NCBI RefSeq assembly: GCF_003265705.1
Contig: NW_020312935.1
Location: 7,038,245 to 7,102,244, forward strand
Source of the DNA: Callorhinus ursinus
Taxonomy: Eukaryota > Chordata > Mammalia > Carnivora > Otariidae
DNA length: 64,000 bases
Direction of reading: 5' to 3'
Part shown: in pieces, positions 14,101-25,240 of the stretch
Position numbering within the stretch: the first letter of the stretch is position 1
How the letters are laid out: each line of letters opens with the position of its first letter
The notes under the pieces: generated by a model
Told to the model about the DNA's origin: nothing
The model's database searches: none
What the model saw: only the letters and a program-made list of their open reading frames with translations
Made by a program: the position numbers and the translations under genes

Positions 14101-16399
14101 ATTAGACACCTGGGAGTGGCATGTTTTCTTTGGGATGCATTGTACACAAAGGCCAGAGAGCCTTCATTAAGGGGTTAATAGCCTGGACCGTACTGAACTA
14201 TCAGAACTTTTATGGTTCTAGTGGAACTTGTCTCAAACGACCTTAATCAGCTTTGTTGATGGGATTAGGGCGAGGCCCGAAGTTTCTTTTCCTAATTATG
14301 CCTCAGAGGAGAGAAGATGTGACACAGTTGATTCAGGCGATGGTTTGTATGGGACTTGGTCATAGTTTGAACCTGTCAAATCTGAGTTGTCTTTGGAGGA
14401 CACTGCTAAATCCCAGTAGGATGCACCCCGCTTTACCAGGGAATGAGGACAGTGTGGGGGCCTGGTGTCCATGCCAGTTAGGGCCAGGTCTAACTCATGG
14501 CTGCCTCCCTCTGTGGGCCATTTTGCTTTCCTGCCTTTTCCAGAATCGGTTTTGCAAGTTTTGAGACTCTGTTCCCCTGCAGAAGCAAGGAAGGCAAATC
14601 ATTAAGGGTTAAAGGGGGAACTGACTGGTCCAAGGCTGGGGGAGGGCCAGCTCCCTGGGGGAAGACGAGAGCAGGAGGCCCGGATGGACCCCCAAGCTGG
14701 CCCAGACCCACACAGGGGCTGCCTACTTCCAGTGAGTTCACTCTGTAACCCAAAATGGGTTTTCCAATCCTGCCTCATGATGAAACTGACGTATGTGGAT
14801 AAAACCAGTGCTTTTAATAACTTGATTTTGATGTGGTTCCCTCGGAGAGAATGTAGGGATTGAAACTATTTGTATATGTTGAAGTTTGTAGGGGTTCAGG
14901 AACCCGTGGCAAAAACACTTAACTATTTATTACAGGTATGACTGTATGTTTTTTTTTTCCCCAAAGTAGATAATTCTCTCTTTGTATATTTTAAGACAAA
15001 TAATAATCGCTTCACCTTCGGTGCCTTCCGTGTGTCAGTCACATAAACACTTGTCAATCGTGGAATTGAAAAAAAAGATGTACATTTAGTTAAACCAGAT
15101 GACACTATTTTTGTAGCATGATTTTCGATTGTGTCCTTTTAATATTGCTTTTAGCAATGATGGTTTTGAGGTTTGGCCATTATCCCTTTAAACTTCGTTA
15201 GGTATTTTAAAAAAGAAAAAGATAAAACCCCACCTTGGCTATTCCTGTCTCCTCTCTGCTGCTTTCTCTCCCCAACGACTTGTTTCTGCTTATTTCAACA
15301 GTCTGAGAGTAAGAGTATATTTCTGTGAAATAATTATTAATCAGTATAACTGCATTTGGCATTTTTAAACTACTTGGTCAGCTAGAGCGAGCCACTCCTC
15401 ACCTCAAACAGAAAGAGGAAAGTGGTTTCATAAAAAAGAATAGATACCTGCAGTGCTCTGACTTCCCCCGCTTTGGGTCCGAAACGGCGAAGAGAGCCCC
15501 ATTTTTAATGGGCTGGTGAGGCCGAGGGCCTTCTCGGGCCTGGTGTCTTCCGGGACCTGCTCAGGCCACCCCTCCCGCTCTGCTGCAGGCTTCCCTCTGC
15601 CCGCCAGAGACAGGCTGCCCGGGTGGCCTCCGCCGGCTGGCCTTCTCCTGGGACCTCACATTGGATTATGGATGTGCCAGGTGGGTTCCGTGGCCCTCTC
15701 TGGTTTTCTGCCTGGACAAAATAGATGCCCTGCTATGAGGAGCTTGATGAAATCGAGCCTCGGCTAACACTCTAGCTACTCCTTCGGCTTTCCCACCCCC
15801 ACAGGACCCGGGTTCTGTCCAGTCAAGAAAAATCTCGAGTAAACTAGCTGAGCCGTTGCAACATGAAGGAATGGATTTATTGAAACATACGATTGTAGCT
15901 TCTTTTTTGTCCTTTTGAAGGGTAAGAATATGTAATTAATTTAACAAAGGAAGTCAAGTTAGATGGCTAATAACTCTAATATGATTATTCATTGTTACTT
16001 GGCCCGGTGGCACTTTGGGGGGCAATGTTAATTTAATAACTATTACATTTTGCTTCTTAAAAGTCTATTTCCTTTACTAGTTTGGACACAGCTTTGGGGC
16101 ATTCTGAGGTGATGCCCCTTTGGCACATGTTGGTTTATGCTGTTGGTGGGTCTCCTGGCTTCTCAAACCCTGGCTCGTGGGTTTGACTCTATCCATTTGG
16201 AGTGGTTTTGGGGCCCCAAAGTCTTTGCTCCTGGTGGTTTGTCCCTGACAGCAGATAGAGCCTCACATTGCCCTCAATTTTGCCCCTTTATTTCTTTTGA
16301 AGGACCTATTTTTCATGGTACTTGTCCTGATTGTTTTCATAGTGTTCAAATCTGTATTTTTGTATGTAGAGGGAAATAATTTTCTCAACACTAATCGCT

Positions 16400-16446
16400 A
16401 ATAAATATTGTATTAAATCGTCATGAAGGAGTTCTTGTTTAATAAA
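16400..16446 (+). terminator. CMTM4: Distal poly(A) signals, CMTM4 candidate
   Basis: AATAAA at 16,400-16,405 and again at 16,441-16,446. The downstream sequence (ggcattgtctctgtcctctg) is U/GU-rich in RNA, the usual cleavage-factor context. The upstream 2 kb is AT-rich, single-copy-looking sequence typical of mammalian 3' UTRs. Confidence 0.5.
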
Positions 16447-17155
16447 TGGACACGTAAAAGTGGCATTGTCTCTGTCCTCTGATTTCCCTTCTGTCCCTTC
16501 AAAGGCTGTGGACCCCATTCCCGAAACAGGCCTGGGAGGTGGAGGCTGAACAAAGTCCGTGTCCACGAAGAGAGGCCACGGGTTGGGTGTCAACAGGCAG
16601 TGTGGCTGGCTTAGCTGGGCAGGCAAGGAGGAGCAGAAACCCCCGCCGTGTACCCCTCTCGGCGTCTGTACGCTCAACTTTCAGACAGGTTTTCGAACGT
16701 GTGCAAAAGTCGGGGCAGAATGCCTGGGCCAAATGCTGACCCAGGATCCTCCCAGGCGTCAACTCCGAGGTCTTTCATGCAACGAGTTTCCAAACCACGA
16801 GAGCCCCAGGTTTTGGCTACCTCAGAGGTGCCTGGGTCGTTACCCTGATGCATAAGTGAGAGGGCCCAGGGCCCCCTCAAAGGGGCTCTGGTGACCTGGG
16901 CAAGTTCCTGAACCTTTTGTTAGTTTTCTGGACTGTGAGCCAGGATTGTGTGAGGAGTGTGGGAGAGCACATGTGTCAGACGCTTAGGGGTGCTTGGTGT
17001 GGAGCAAGTGTGTGCGCGCCGCTGCTGAAACCCGGAGCCGTCAGGACTCACCAGTGGTAGGCCCCGTCTGTGTTCGACAGGACACGGGACTGCACCGCTC
17101 TGGGTGGTGGGAGGTGTTTTCAAACACATACACTCCAAGCACGTAGTCAGTCTGG
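16447..17155. other. Short intergenic gap between convergent CMTM4 and CMTM3
   Basis: About 700 bp between the distal CMTM4 poly(A) signals (+) and the candidate CMTM3 poly(A) signal (-). No coding exon, SINE or RNA gene was recognised. Confidence 0.45.
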
Positions 17156-17161
17156 TTTAAT
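17156..17161 (-). terminator. CMTM3: Candidate CMTM3 poly(A) signal (ATTAAA)
   Basis: Read on the - strand this is ATTAAA, the commonest variant signal, about 1.0 kb beyond the CMTM3 stop. I did not find a canonical AATAAA closer to the stop on this strand. The assignment is an inference. Confidence 0.35.
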
Positions 17162-18184
17162 CCATTATGGCTTTTTTCACATGCAAAAGAAGAACAAAGG
17201 TGACAAATGCCCAAGACATGGGTCCAGATGTGGCTCATTCATGAGGCTTCTTGGGTCAGAGGAAATGCCATTTTAAAAAGCTACTTTTGTGTAAAAAAAA
17301 AAAAAATTACATAGTAAAGTTACAAAATCCCATTGAACATACACACGCAGCACATGTCTTTAGGTGAACACAGAAGGCACAGCTCCCCTCTCGAGAGGCA
17401 GTCAGGTGTCGAGAAACCTATCATCCTGAGTGCCCGAGAGCCTCTCGCCTGCTCCTGGGCCCCCAGGAAAGAGGGTTCGGCTGGGCCTGCCCAGCCCCCC
17501 AGAACGCTGTCAGTTATTTCACGGTTAGGTACCCTTGATCTTTCGGACCTGGTACAACTGTCATATCACCCGGAGAAGACGTGGCTCCCCATAACAGGCA
17601 CCCTGATGTGCTCGCTCCTAGATTGAGAGCAAAGGTTGGTTTTTTCCCTGCTTCAAAAATGAAGAGGGTACTGGTGCTCCTTGAACAAGACAATCTTGGA
17701 AGGATCATTCTCGACAAAGTGCCTCGCATGAGTGGGATACCAAATGCAGACAAAAATCCCTAGGGCCTAGCAGGTGGGCCCTGTGGTGGCTTCGGTCCTA
17801 TGCACCCCAGCCCGCGCCCCCGCCCCCCCGCAGCATGAAATGCTTCCTGTGACGGAGGCAACAAGGCTCCATCAGCTCTGTCCCCTTGTGCTTATTTTTG
17901 GCAGAGAGGTTATAAGGCTTAAGGTCTGGGGGGCAGAAATGAGGAGACGTGGCAGAATATTCACGACGCCCCAGCTGAGGGGTGCCGTGTCGGATGCCGG
18001 GCTTGGGCGTGTCACCCTGGGGCCCCGAGGAGGCCAGCTCCGTCAGCAGCTCCCACTGCCGCTGGAGAAGTCGGCGCCGCTCTGCCGACACGCGTGGCGC
18101 CCCGGCCGCGTCGGCCGGCCTGGTCCGGGGAGTGCCAGTGGGGGCCCGCGGGGCTCAGGTTGCCGGGGCGGGGCAGACAGGCCT
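17162..18184 (-). other. CMTM3: Candidate CMTM3 3' UTR
   Basis: Continuous, repeat-poor sequence following the CMTM3 stop on the - strand up to the ATTAAA candidate. It is GC-rich near the stop. A 13-14 nt A run on the + strand lies near 17,293. Length is inferred from the hexamer only. Confidence 0.4.
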
Positions 18185-18213
18185 TCAGTCAGACTCGGAG
18201 TCGGAATTCTCCT
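18185..18213 (-). CDS. CMTM3: CMTM3 coding exon 5 (acidic tail and stop)
   Basis: Only 29 coding nt follow a ctttcag acceptor. With the last base of exon 4 they complete EEENSDSESD and TGA, as in the human acidic C-terminus (SDSDSD). The serine/acidic string fits casein-kinase-2-type sites. The rest of the exon is 3' UTR. Confidence 0.94.
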
Positions 18214-19726
18214 CTGAAAGCGAAGCAAAGGGGATGCTTGGTGGGAGTTTCCAGGCCAGCGGTGCCGGGAAGCTGTCTCTGGGGAGACTGGCTGGGTTTC
18301 TAACTGTTGGCCGGAGCCCCGGGCTCGGGCCCCTCCTGTTGGTGGTGTCAGCTTGGTGAGAGGGCTGGCCCCGGGCCTGGGCCCCTGCAGGGGCAGCTGC
18401 TGTCCCCTCCAGGGCGTGGCCGCATGCAGTGGGGAGCCCACATGCCCCTCCAGAGTCGCCCTGGGCCGTTCTCACCTGGGGGTGTTAGCGTGATATATCT
18501 GCACCCCAAATTCAACCCTACCCTGCAATTCAGCAGGACAAGGTGGGGACAGCTATTTTCAGGCACAAGAAAGTAAAATATATGAGAAAATCAGGAAGCT
18601 TTCTTTTAACCAACTTACAGTTTCAATCCCCCTTGCCCCCAATCCTAATTTTATATGGTGATCAGCCCCATTTTATGACGTTAAGGGCCTATCTAAGGTA
18701 TGACTCAAGGGCTCCTAGAAATCCAATACCAAAGAGTACTCTGTAGAGCCTTCTGGAACACCCCCCCCCCATTCCAGGAAGGAAAGACACCCAAGTTGCT
18801 AACCCTCCTGCTTCAGCGCCAGTGCCAGTTGGTATTTTCAGGGACGGACACCCCTTCCCTGGCCGACCTCGGTCTCTTAGAACCCCAGTCTGTCCTCACA
18901 CTGTTGCCGGGTCATGGATGAGTTCCGAGAGCCTCCACAAACCCTGACTCCCTAGCCTTGTGCTGAGGCCTAGCCTGGTATGATTTTGTGGGTTTGCTGT
19001 ATCCATTCTAACACAAGCTAGGAATCATTTTACAGCAAAAAAAAAAAAAAAAAAAAAATCATCATACATATATCTCCAAGTATCAAAGCCCACAATACTC
19101 AAACACATGTCTCCACTGATGCTTCCTACTTGTTCACTGGGGTGATGGGCTAGGAGCACCCAGGGCAGGCAACTGGTAGCAGGTCCCAAAGGCCTAAGGA
19201 AAATGTCTAGGGACATTGAACCTAGGAGTGACTGAAGTACAGGATGGACGAGATGAGCCTCACATATTTTTAGCAGAGGGATGGTTTCTGCTGGCTCATA
19301 CACCTGAGCTTGCCCGAGTGCCGCGGGTAAGGAGAGCCTGGTTCTCTGGCCCCTGAGCAATGGGCCGGTGAAACTGGGCAGGGGGGTGGGTTTCAGGGCA
19401 GGTGGCCGCTCTGCAGCCCGGGGACTGGCTGCTTCGGGGGCTCATCAGGGAAGGTCTCACCGAGGAAAAGGTCACGGGCCTGCCCTCAGCATGCCTTTCC
19501 TGGAAAGACAGAGGCCCTGCGGAGCCAGCCTGCTTTATGATCAGTGCCCCACGAAGGGACAGGAGAACCAGGCTGTGAACACACTTCCTGCCCATATGGG
19601 GAGAGAGGAAATGCTCCTCCAGCCTAAAACTGGCCAAGTATCCCTAAGGGAGAGCAGGGTCCCCAGCAACAGTCCTGGGTTGAGAAGCTGTGTTCCCAGG
19701 TGAAAACCCACAGCGTGGCCACCCAC
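18214..19726 (-). other. CMTM3: CMTM3 intron 4
   Basis: 1.5 kb, with an uninterrupted A tract on the + strand at about 19,036-19,058. No known repeat family or exon was recognised. Confidence 0.7.
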
Positions 19727-19847
19727 CTTCTGCCTTGTCGGCTGTGTTCTCCTCTGCGGAGTCCCCTTGCTTGAGGAATTTGGCCACGTCATTAAAGATC
19801 AGGTAGAAATCGATTGCAAACACGATGGTGGCAAAGAAGCCAAACAC
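19727..19847 (-). CDS. CMTM3: CMTM3 coding exon 4 (fourth membrane segment)
   Basis: 121 nt after a ccacag acceptor. Encodes VFGFFATIVFAIDFYLIFND, then VAKFLKQGDSAEENTADKAE plus one base, and ends at a gtgggt donor (phase 1). It completes the MARVEL domain and starts the acidic cytoplasmic tail. Confidence 0.96.
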
Positions 19848-20247
19848 CTGTGGGATAGGGGACAGGGCAGATGGGACCCATCATCGGGAGCTGGGAGTGC
19901 CTGGTCCGGGAGACTGGGAGAAGCGGAGAAGCTGCCGCCCCGCTCCATCAGCTCGGATAAGTAGCTCGGATTGGCAAACACAGACCCGTCCCAGTACCGA
20001 CAAGTAGGAAAATGAGCTGTTATCTTGGTTGGGCAAACAGCCTTCAAAACTCGGGGCAGATTAAATCTCCAATAAGAGGACTTTGGAATCGCTGAGATCC
20101 ACGTGAAAGCCCAAGGGGCCTCTGCGGGGACAGATTCTGCCCCAGACATTGAGTGCCCAAGGGGCATCTGGGGCTCCATCAGGGGTGGGGTGAACTTGAG
20201 GGGGGCATCGCTGGGCAACCCCTTCCAGGGCCAGGGTGCCTACTCAC

Positions 20248-20343
20248 CCCAGCTGCTTTGGAAGCCCCGTCCGAGTACTTGGCGACAGCTGTGATGGAGA
20301 TGGCAAAGTAGATGAGAGCCGCTGTGACACAGCGCAAGAAGTC
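20248..20343 (-). CDS. CMTM3: CMTM3 coding exon 3 (third membrane segment)
   Basis: 32 codons, cccag acceptor, gtgagt donor, phase 0. It reads DFLRCVTAALIYFAISITAV and then AKYSDGASKAAG. Position and size equal the D-L-(V/L)-N exon of CMTM1, CMTM2 and CMTM4, but the opening residues are DFLRC. Confidence 0.96.
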
Positions 20344-21343
20344 CTGGGGAGAGGTGGGTGTGGTCACCGCCCTGGGCTCCCGGGAGTGGAGCACAGCTGG
20401 GAGCCCAGACAGGGGCAGGGGCTCAGAAGGGCACCAGGCGGCAGGAATGGGGCTGGAATCCACTGTTCCCAGGGGATGATGGGCCCCGCAGGCTGGACAC
20501 ACACCCGGCGCCCGCAGGCCCAGCATCCATGGGACTCCCGCCCTGTCCTGGCACCACCTTGCACTCCCTGGTCCTTCTCCCACCCCCATTCCTGCCCCTG
20601 CCCAGGTGCCCCTGGAGGCTGCCCTGTTCCCGGTCCAGCTGGCTGTCCCCTGCCCGGTGGACAACAGGATGTGGGCCAGGCTGCAGCTTGCCCTCCAGCC
20701 GGGCCCACCTGCCGATTTCATTTGGTGAGAAAGATGTTGGAAACATGGTCACTTGCTCCCTGCTGGCTCTCCAGTGGGGAGATCTGGCCCTGGGCCTCAC
20801 TGTGCAACATACTTGTGGCAGATCCATTTATGTGTCGTGGTTTCTGCTCACCTGTCCCTAAAATCGGGACACAGGGTGCAGCCCAGCAGAAAGCATATTG
20901 GATATGAAGTCAAGAGACCGGGGTCCAATCGCAGCCTTTCTGTCCCTTCTCAAACAGCAAAGTTTGAGGTGGGGCTCTGAGGCCTCCCAGGTGACTGCTT
21001 AAGCAAGTTGCCAGACGGCTGAGGTCTGGGTAAGCCCTGCAAGTCCTCAGTTAACCTGTCCTGCCCTTGTGGAAATGGCTTGAATTCCTGCGGCTGAGGC
21101 TCATTCCGGCAGGCCCAGCTGGGAGCACCAGCGCCGCCTGGTGGCGGAGGGGCCAGGATGCCAGTGGGGATTCCCTGCCTCACCCAGAGAGCTCCCGGAG
21201 GTAAGGCAACCGGCTCTGGGTCACATGGCTGCCGGGTGGTGGGTCCCGGCTCCTACCAACTGCAAACAGCCCCTCCAGCACACTGAATAAAGGGTGAGGG
21301 CCGAAATGCAGCCAGCCCCTTCCTCCTGGGGCCCGGCCCTCAC

Positions 21344-21499
21344 CATCATGGGCCAGCACAAGCCCTGCCACTTGTCATTCAGCTGCATGGCATCCGCAAA
21401 GAGGAAGTAGAGGGCCAGGAGGAACTCCAGCAGAGGCGCTGCGAGGAAGGCGGATGCAGAGGATGCCACATAGCAGACAAAGGTGATGAACGAGAGACC
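21344..21499 (-). CDS. CMTM3: CMTM3 coding exon 2 (first and second membrane segments)
   Basis: This exon has 52 codons between a ctccag acceptor and a gtgagg donor, phase 0. It encodes two hydrophobic segments: GLSFITFVCYVASSASAFL, then APLLEFLLALYFLFADAM. The loop QLNDKWQGLCWPMM follows. It is nearly identical to the remembered human exon and is the first half of the MARVEL domain. Confidence 0.96.
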
Positions 21500-22444
21500 C
21501 TGGAGGTGCAGGAAGGTAAAGTCAGAACCTTTGCACAACCCCCGGCCCAGGGCTCTGCAGCCAGGCACAGAAGACACTCCAGCAGGGGAGGCGACCTGCC
21601 CACAGTCCTGCAGCTGCCAGGATTAGAACCCCATTATGGGGCCCTGGCCCACACCCATGCTGCCCCAATGCCTCTGGGCACAGCTCTGCACCCCTATCCC
21701 GTGCCAGCACCCTGCCAGGACCCAATCAGGAAGCCCCAGCTTCCCACATGGGTCTAGCCCTCCCAGGAGGCTACTTCCTCCTGCTGCTCACCCCCGCCCC
21801 CCACCCCAGCAGGCTCTATGGCAGGATCCACCCAACTCAGATGGTGCCCAACAGGGCAAATCAAACCTAAGCAGTCTCTTAAGGCAGCCCACGAAGCAGA
21901 AACCATTTCAAAAAATTACACCCAACTCCCAAGAATGTGAATTTTAGCTGAAAAACAATGTACAAACCTTGAATTTAGTTAATGATATGCATGCTGAAGT
22001 GTTCAGAGTTGAAACTTACTGATGCAGGTAATTTATTCTGCATCAAAAACTAATTGGTGGACAGACAGTTGGATAAATATGTGATAAAGCAAATCTGGCA
22101 ACAGAGTAACAACTGTACAATCTAGGCGGTGGGTATACGGGCGTTAATGGTAGAACTCTTTGGGTTTTCTATGTTTGCCAATTCATATGAAGAAAAAAAC
22201 CTCCAGGAGGGGAAGTGTTGGCCTGACACTTCAGGCCCTGCTGCATCATCCACCCAGCCTTTGTGCAAAGGGCAGGCCGCGCTAAGGAACAAATCAGAGT
22301 TCTCCGCAGCTCTGTCCACATGCTGTGGGTAGGGACGGATGCCAGGGGATGCTGAGGTCCCCGGCTAGTTCTGCAGACCGTGTGCCCTGCAGGGCAGGGC
22401 AGACCAAGATGAGGGGCTGTTTCCCAGGCCAGGGCCTGAGGCTT

Positions 22445-22620
22445 GGAGCATCCTCACAACCACCCATGCACAGGTGCTGCTCACAGCCCACCTCACAGAT
22501 CAAAGACCGAGGTGCAGACACTTCACAGGTGAAGTGAGTTGCTCAGTGTCATGTGGCTAATAACAAGGCATCAAAACTTGAACCCAGGGCTGGCTGGCCA
22601 CACAGCTCTAGTTCTTAAGC
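22445..22620 (-). repeat. MIR
   Basis: Reverse MIR core: acagatcaaagaccgaggtg, then gagttgctcagtgtcatgtg, then acttgaacccagggctggct. In CMTM3 intron 1. Confidence 0.7.
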
Positions 22621-23200
22621 AACCCCCTCTATGGGAGCTGGCCTTTATCTGTCCTGTCACTATAGCTGGGCAGGTTTGAGCATGTCCACGGCTGAGTAGC
22701 TTGGAGTGGGGCCCAGGGGGCCCTGTAGGGACACCCAGATGCCCCACAGGAAATGCTGTGGCTGCTTCAGACAAATGAGCTGCAGAGATCACAGGGAGTC
22801 CCCAGGGCACCCAAATCTGCCTTGACCATGGCCTGGGAGGTAGCCAAGTTCACCTCGAACAGATGGGAAATTAAAGCGCCGAGAGGGGCCTCCCAGGACA
22901 GCAAGCCCAGAGGACCCTGACCCAGCCCTGTCCCTAGCTCCTGCTGTACCTCCTCCTGGGAAGGCTGTCATGGTCCCTCCCTTCCTGTCCACCGGCCCCC
23001 AAAGTCAGATTCTGGGGATCCCCCTCTCCACTCCTGCTTCCTTATTCCCTGATTCCTGGTGGCTACTTCCTCGCCTTTCCCATCCCTGCCAGGCTCCCCA
23101 CTTGCTTGGGCCTGGAGGCAGCCAGAGGTGACCAGAGGGAGGGAAGAGTGGCCAGCGTGGCTCCCCTTGTGATCAACCCTAACCGGTTCCTCCCTACTTC

Positions 23201-23309
23201 TTCTTCATCCTCCTAGATCTGGATTGGATCTAGAGGGACTAGATCTTCTTCATCCTCCTAGATCTGGATTGGATCTAGAGGGACTAGATCTTCTTCATCC
23301 TCCTAGATC
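23201..23309. repeat. 45-bp minisatellite in CMTM3 intron 1
   Basis: A 45-bp unit beginning ttcttcatcctcctagatct is repeated head to tail: two complete copies (23,201-23,245 and 23,246-23,290) plus 19 nt of a third. By eye the copies are identical, which points to a recent origin or polymorphism. Confidence 0.95.
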
Positions 23310-23829
23310 AGCTACACCAAGGGCCTACCCTATGAGGTGGGCTGAGTGGCGTTGGAGTTGGCTTCCCTCACCGGCCTGTGGATTTAAGGCTTCTGTGCAA
23401 AAGGGGCTCTCATCAGTCTCCAGGGTGGGACTGGGGTGGCCAACCACAGGCGACTCCCTGGAGTGTGGGCTGAGTCCTGGGTCCTGGTGCCTCACTTGGA
23501 AGCTGGGCTGGTGACCTCCGGGCTGACCCCAGGGGTAGAAGAAGTGGCAAGATGGCCTCCTGCCATCTGCCCTGGGCAGTAGGAAGGAGAGGTCTGGGGC
23601 AGAAGCTTCCTTCCTCTGACCTCCACTCTCAGCCTTGCTGTCACCTGGCCCTCAAGTGGCCCACCTGTTAAATTCCCTAGATGCCCTGGCTTCAGCTTTC
23701 TTGTCTGCAAAGTGGGAATAACGCCAGGGACTGCCAAACTGCCAGGGATCTAAGCAACAAGAGCTGTTCCTTATCTCACCTCCCCTGCGCCCGGCCACTT
23801 CGTCCCCTTCCCTGCACGGAGGCCAGCAC

Positions 23830-25240
23830 CAAGCCCCCGCCCCACCCGCGGATGGTGCGGGAGTTTTCGTAGTGTCCCCAAGACAAAGGCCTGACAGGCC
23901 GGGGTGGGGGTTGCGGGCAGGAGGAAGGAGCTCGGCGGGGGCGGGGCGGCTGGATCCGAGCGAGGGAGGGGAGGAGGGGGATGAAATCACCCCGCTGGGC
24001 TCCCGCCCCTGCACCCGGGGGGGAGGGGTCTGCCTCCGCGCCCCGCACTGTGCGGCCCCGGCCTCACCCAATCCCGGGGGTCCCCTTCCCACTTCCCGCT
24101 GTTCCCCGTCTCGTCTGGCCGGAGTCCACCCCGGCCTCCGCCCCGCAGCTTGAGGCCCGGCCGGCCCTCCCTGAGCCCAGGAAAGCGGGCAAGGGCGCGG
24201 AGAGCCGACCCTGGCCCCGATCCGGGCGTCGTGAAGCGCCGAGCGCGCTGATTCCTCCCGGGGCGCAGCCGGGGATGGCGGGAGGGTTTGCGGAGCCGAG
24301 TGCCCGCGACGGAGGCCAGAGGATGTGGGGCTGCAGCCCGTTCCGGGGGCCCAGAGAGGACGGAGACGCCCAGGGTCACACAGCGCCAGGCTGAGCTCCC
24401 AAGGGGCCCGGCGGCCGCATCGGCGGGCCCCGGGCCCGGGCGTCCCGACCGGCCCCCCACGTTGGGTTAGGGAGCCCCGAGGGCCCGAGTTCGGGCCCCG
24501 CCTCGCCTCTGCCTCGCGCGCTGAGCTTCGGCACCACCCGACGCCTGAGGAAGTGCGCCCAGCTCTGCCCGCAGCTCTTCCGCTGCTCCGAGGGCTCGGC
24601 GGTCCCGGGCGTCCCGACGGCGCCTCCGCCGCCCCGGGCCCCGGCCCCGCGCCCCGGCCCCGCGCCGCACTCACCGACTCGGCCAGCAGGAGGCGGCCTT
24701 TGAGCGAGCAGAGGAAGGCGCGCGCCGGCAGGAGGGCGCGGAGCCCGGGCATCGCCGCGCCGGGCGGAGAGCGGCCGGAGCGCGCCGGGGCCGGGCCGGG
24801 CTCCGGGTCGGGCTCCTGGTCTGGGGGCCACATGGCGGCGGCGGCAGGGACCGAGGCGCGGGCCCGCTCCCTCACCCCGCGCCCGGGAGGGAAGCGGAAA
24901 CCCGGGGCTGTGCGGAAGGAGAAAAAGGCGAGACATGGGAGCGGGGGCGCATCCCCCCGCCGCCCCGCCCCCGCCCCGCCCCTCCTGCCGCGTCCCCTCC
25001 TCCCTTCCTCACTGTCTCCTGCTCCCCCGCTGCTCCGCTCGCTTCCTCCGCTCGCCTTCCTCCTCCTTCCCTCCTCCCCTCGGACCCCGGCTGCCGGAGC
25101 TGCTCCAGGCCCCGCCGGGCGGGACTGTCCGCCGAGTTGGCGTGGGGCCCCCTCATACACACCCGCACTCTCCCCTCAGCCTCGGCCCGGCGCTCCGAGA
25201 CCTTCTTTTTGCTGCCCCTGAACGCCCCGTCGGGGCTTCC
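23830..25240 (-). promoter_or_regulatory. CMTM3: CpG-island promoter of CMTM3
   Basis: Dense CpG and GC-rich sequence surrounds CMTM3 exon 1 and extends into intron 1. A cluster of GC boxes (overlapping CCCGCCC units on the + strand, about 24,963-24,982) lies 130-150 bp upstream of the ATG, and no TATA box is evident. This is a typical TATA-less island promoter. The transcription start cannot be fixed from sequence. Confidence 0.75.
24675..24833 (-). CDS. CMTM3: CMTM3 coding exon 1
   Basis: The start ATG sits in a strong Kozak context (GCCGCCGCCATG). The 53 codons begin MWPPDQEPDPEPG, a proline/acidic cytoplasmic N-terminus, and end in LRALLPARAFLCSLKGRLLLAES before a gtgagt donor. The MWPPD start and the GLRALLPARAF block match human CMTM3. 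The frame stays open upstream for 109 codons to another ATG at 25,160, so a longer N-terminus cannot be excluded from sequence alone. The family start and Kozak fit favour 24,833. Confidence 0.95.

Larger units (their letters stand above)
9016..16446 (+). other. CMTM4: Candidate CMTM4 3' UTR, long form
   Basis: No other gene is visible between the CMTM4 stop and the convergent CMTM3. AATAAA hexamers occur at 11,071 and 11,155 (proximal candidates) and at 16,400 and 16,441 (distal candidates). The last is followed by a GT/CT-rich stretch, as expected downstream of a cleavage site. The interval contains no Can-SINE and no recognisable L1, is AT-rich after about 13.5 kb, and holds a GC-rich patch with a TG repeat near 10.4-10.8 kb. 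The extent is inferred from signals only. Transcript data could show that the UTR stops at the proximal site. Confidence 0.5.
21500..24674 (-). other. CMTM3: CMTM3 intron 1
   Basis: 3.2 kb without SINE or L1. It holds a degenerate MIR near 22.45 kb, the 45-bp minisatellite, and the intronic half of the CpG island. No further exon was recognised. Confidence 0.8.
18185..24833 (-). other. CMTM3: CMTM3 gene, complete coding span, five coding exons
   Basis: Joined coding segments on the - strand are 24,833-24,675, 21,499-21,344, 20,343-20,248, 19,847-19,727 and 18,213-18,185, predicting 186 residues (human about 182). CMTM3 is a four-span MARVEL protein. Literature on the family links it to trafficking of receptors such as EGFR and of cadherins, and it is often silenced in tumours. 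Introns are 3,175, 1,000, 400 and 1,513 bp, all GT-AG. The first three junctions are phase 0 and the last is phase 1. No frameshift or stop interrupts the model. The gene is convergent with CMTM4 and starts in a CpG island. Confidence 0.95.

Noticed and set aside
20236..20907. A 223-codon + strand open frame overlapping CMTM3 exon 3
   Set aside because: It is antisense to a well-supported exon, GC-rich, without any recognised domain, and its composition follows the opposite-strand codons.
23652..25160. A 502-codon open frame on the - strand
   Set aside because: It runs through CMTM3 exon 1 and straight on into intron 1. It is a by-product of the CpG-rich island with few stop codons. The spliced CMTM3 model explains the coding part.
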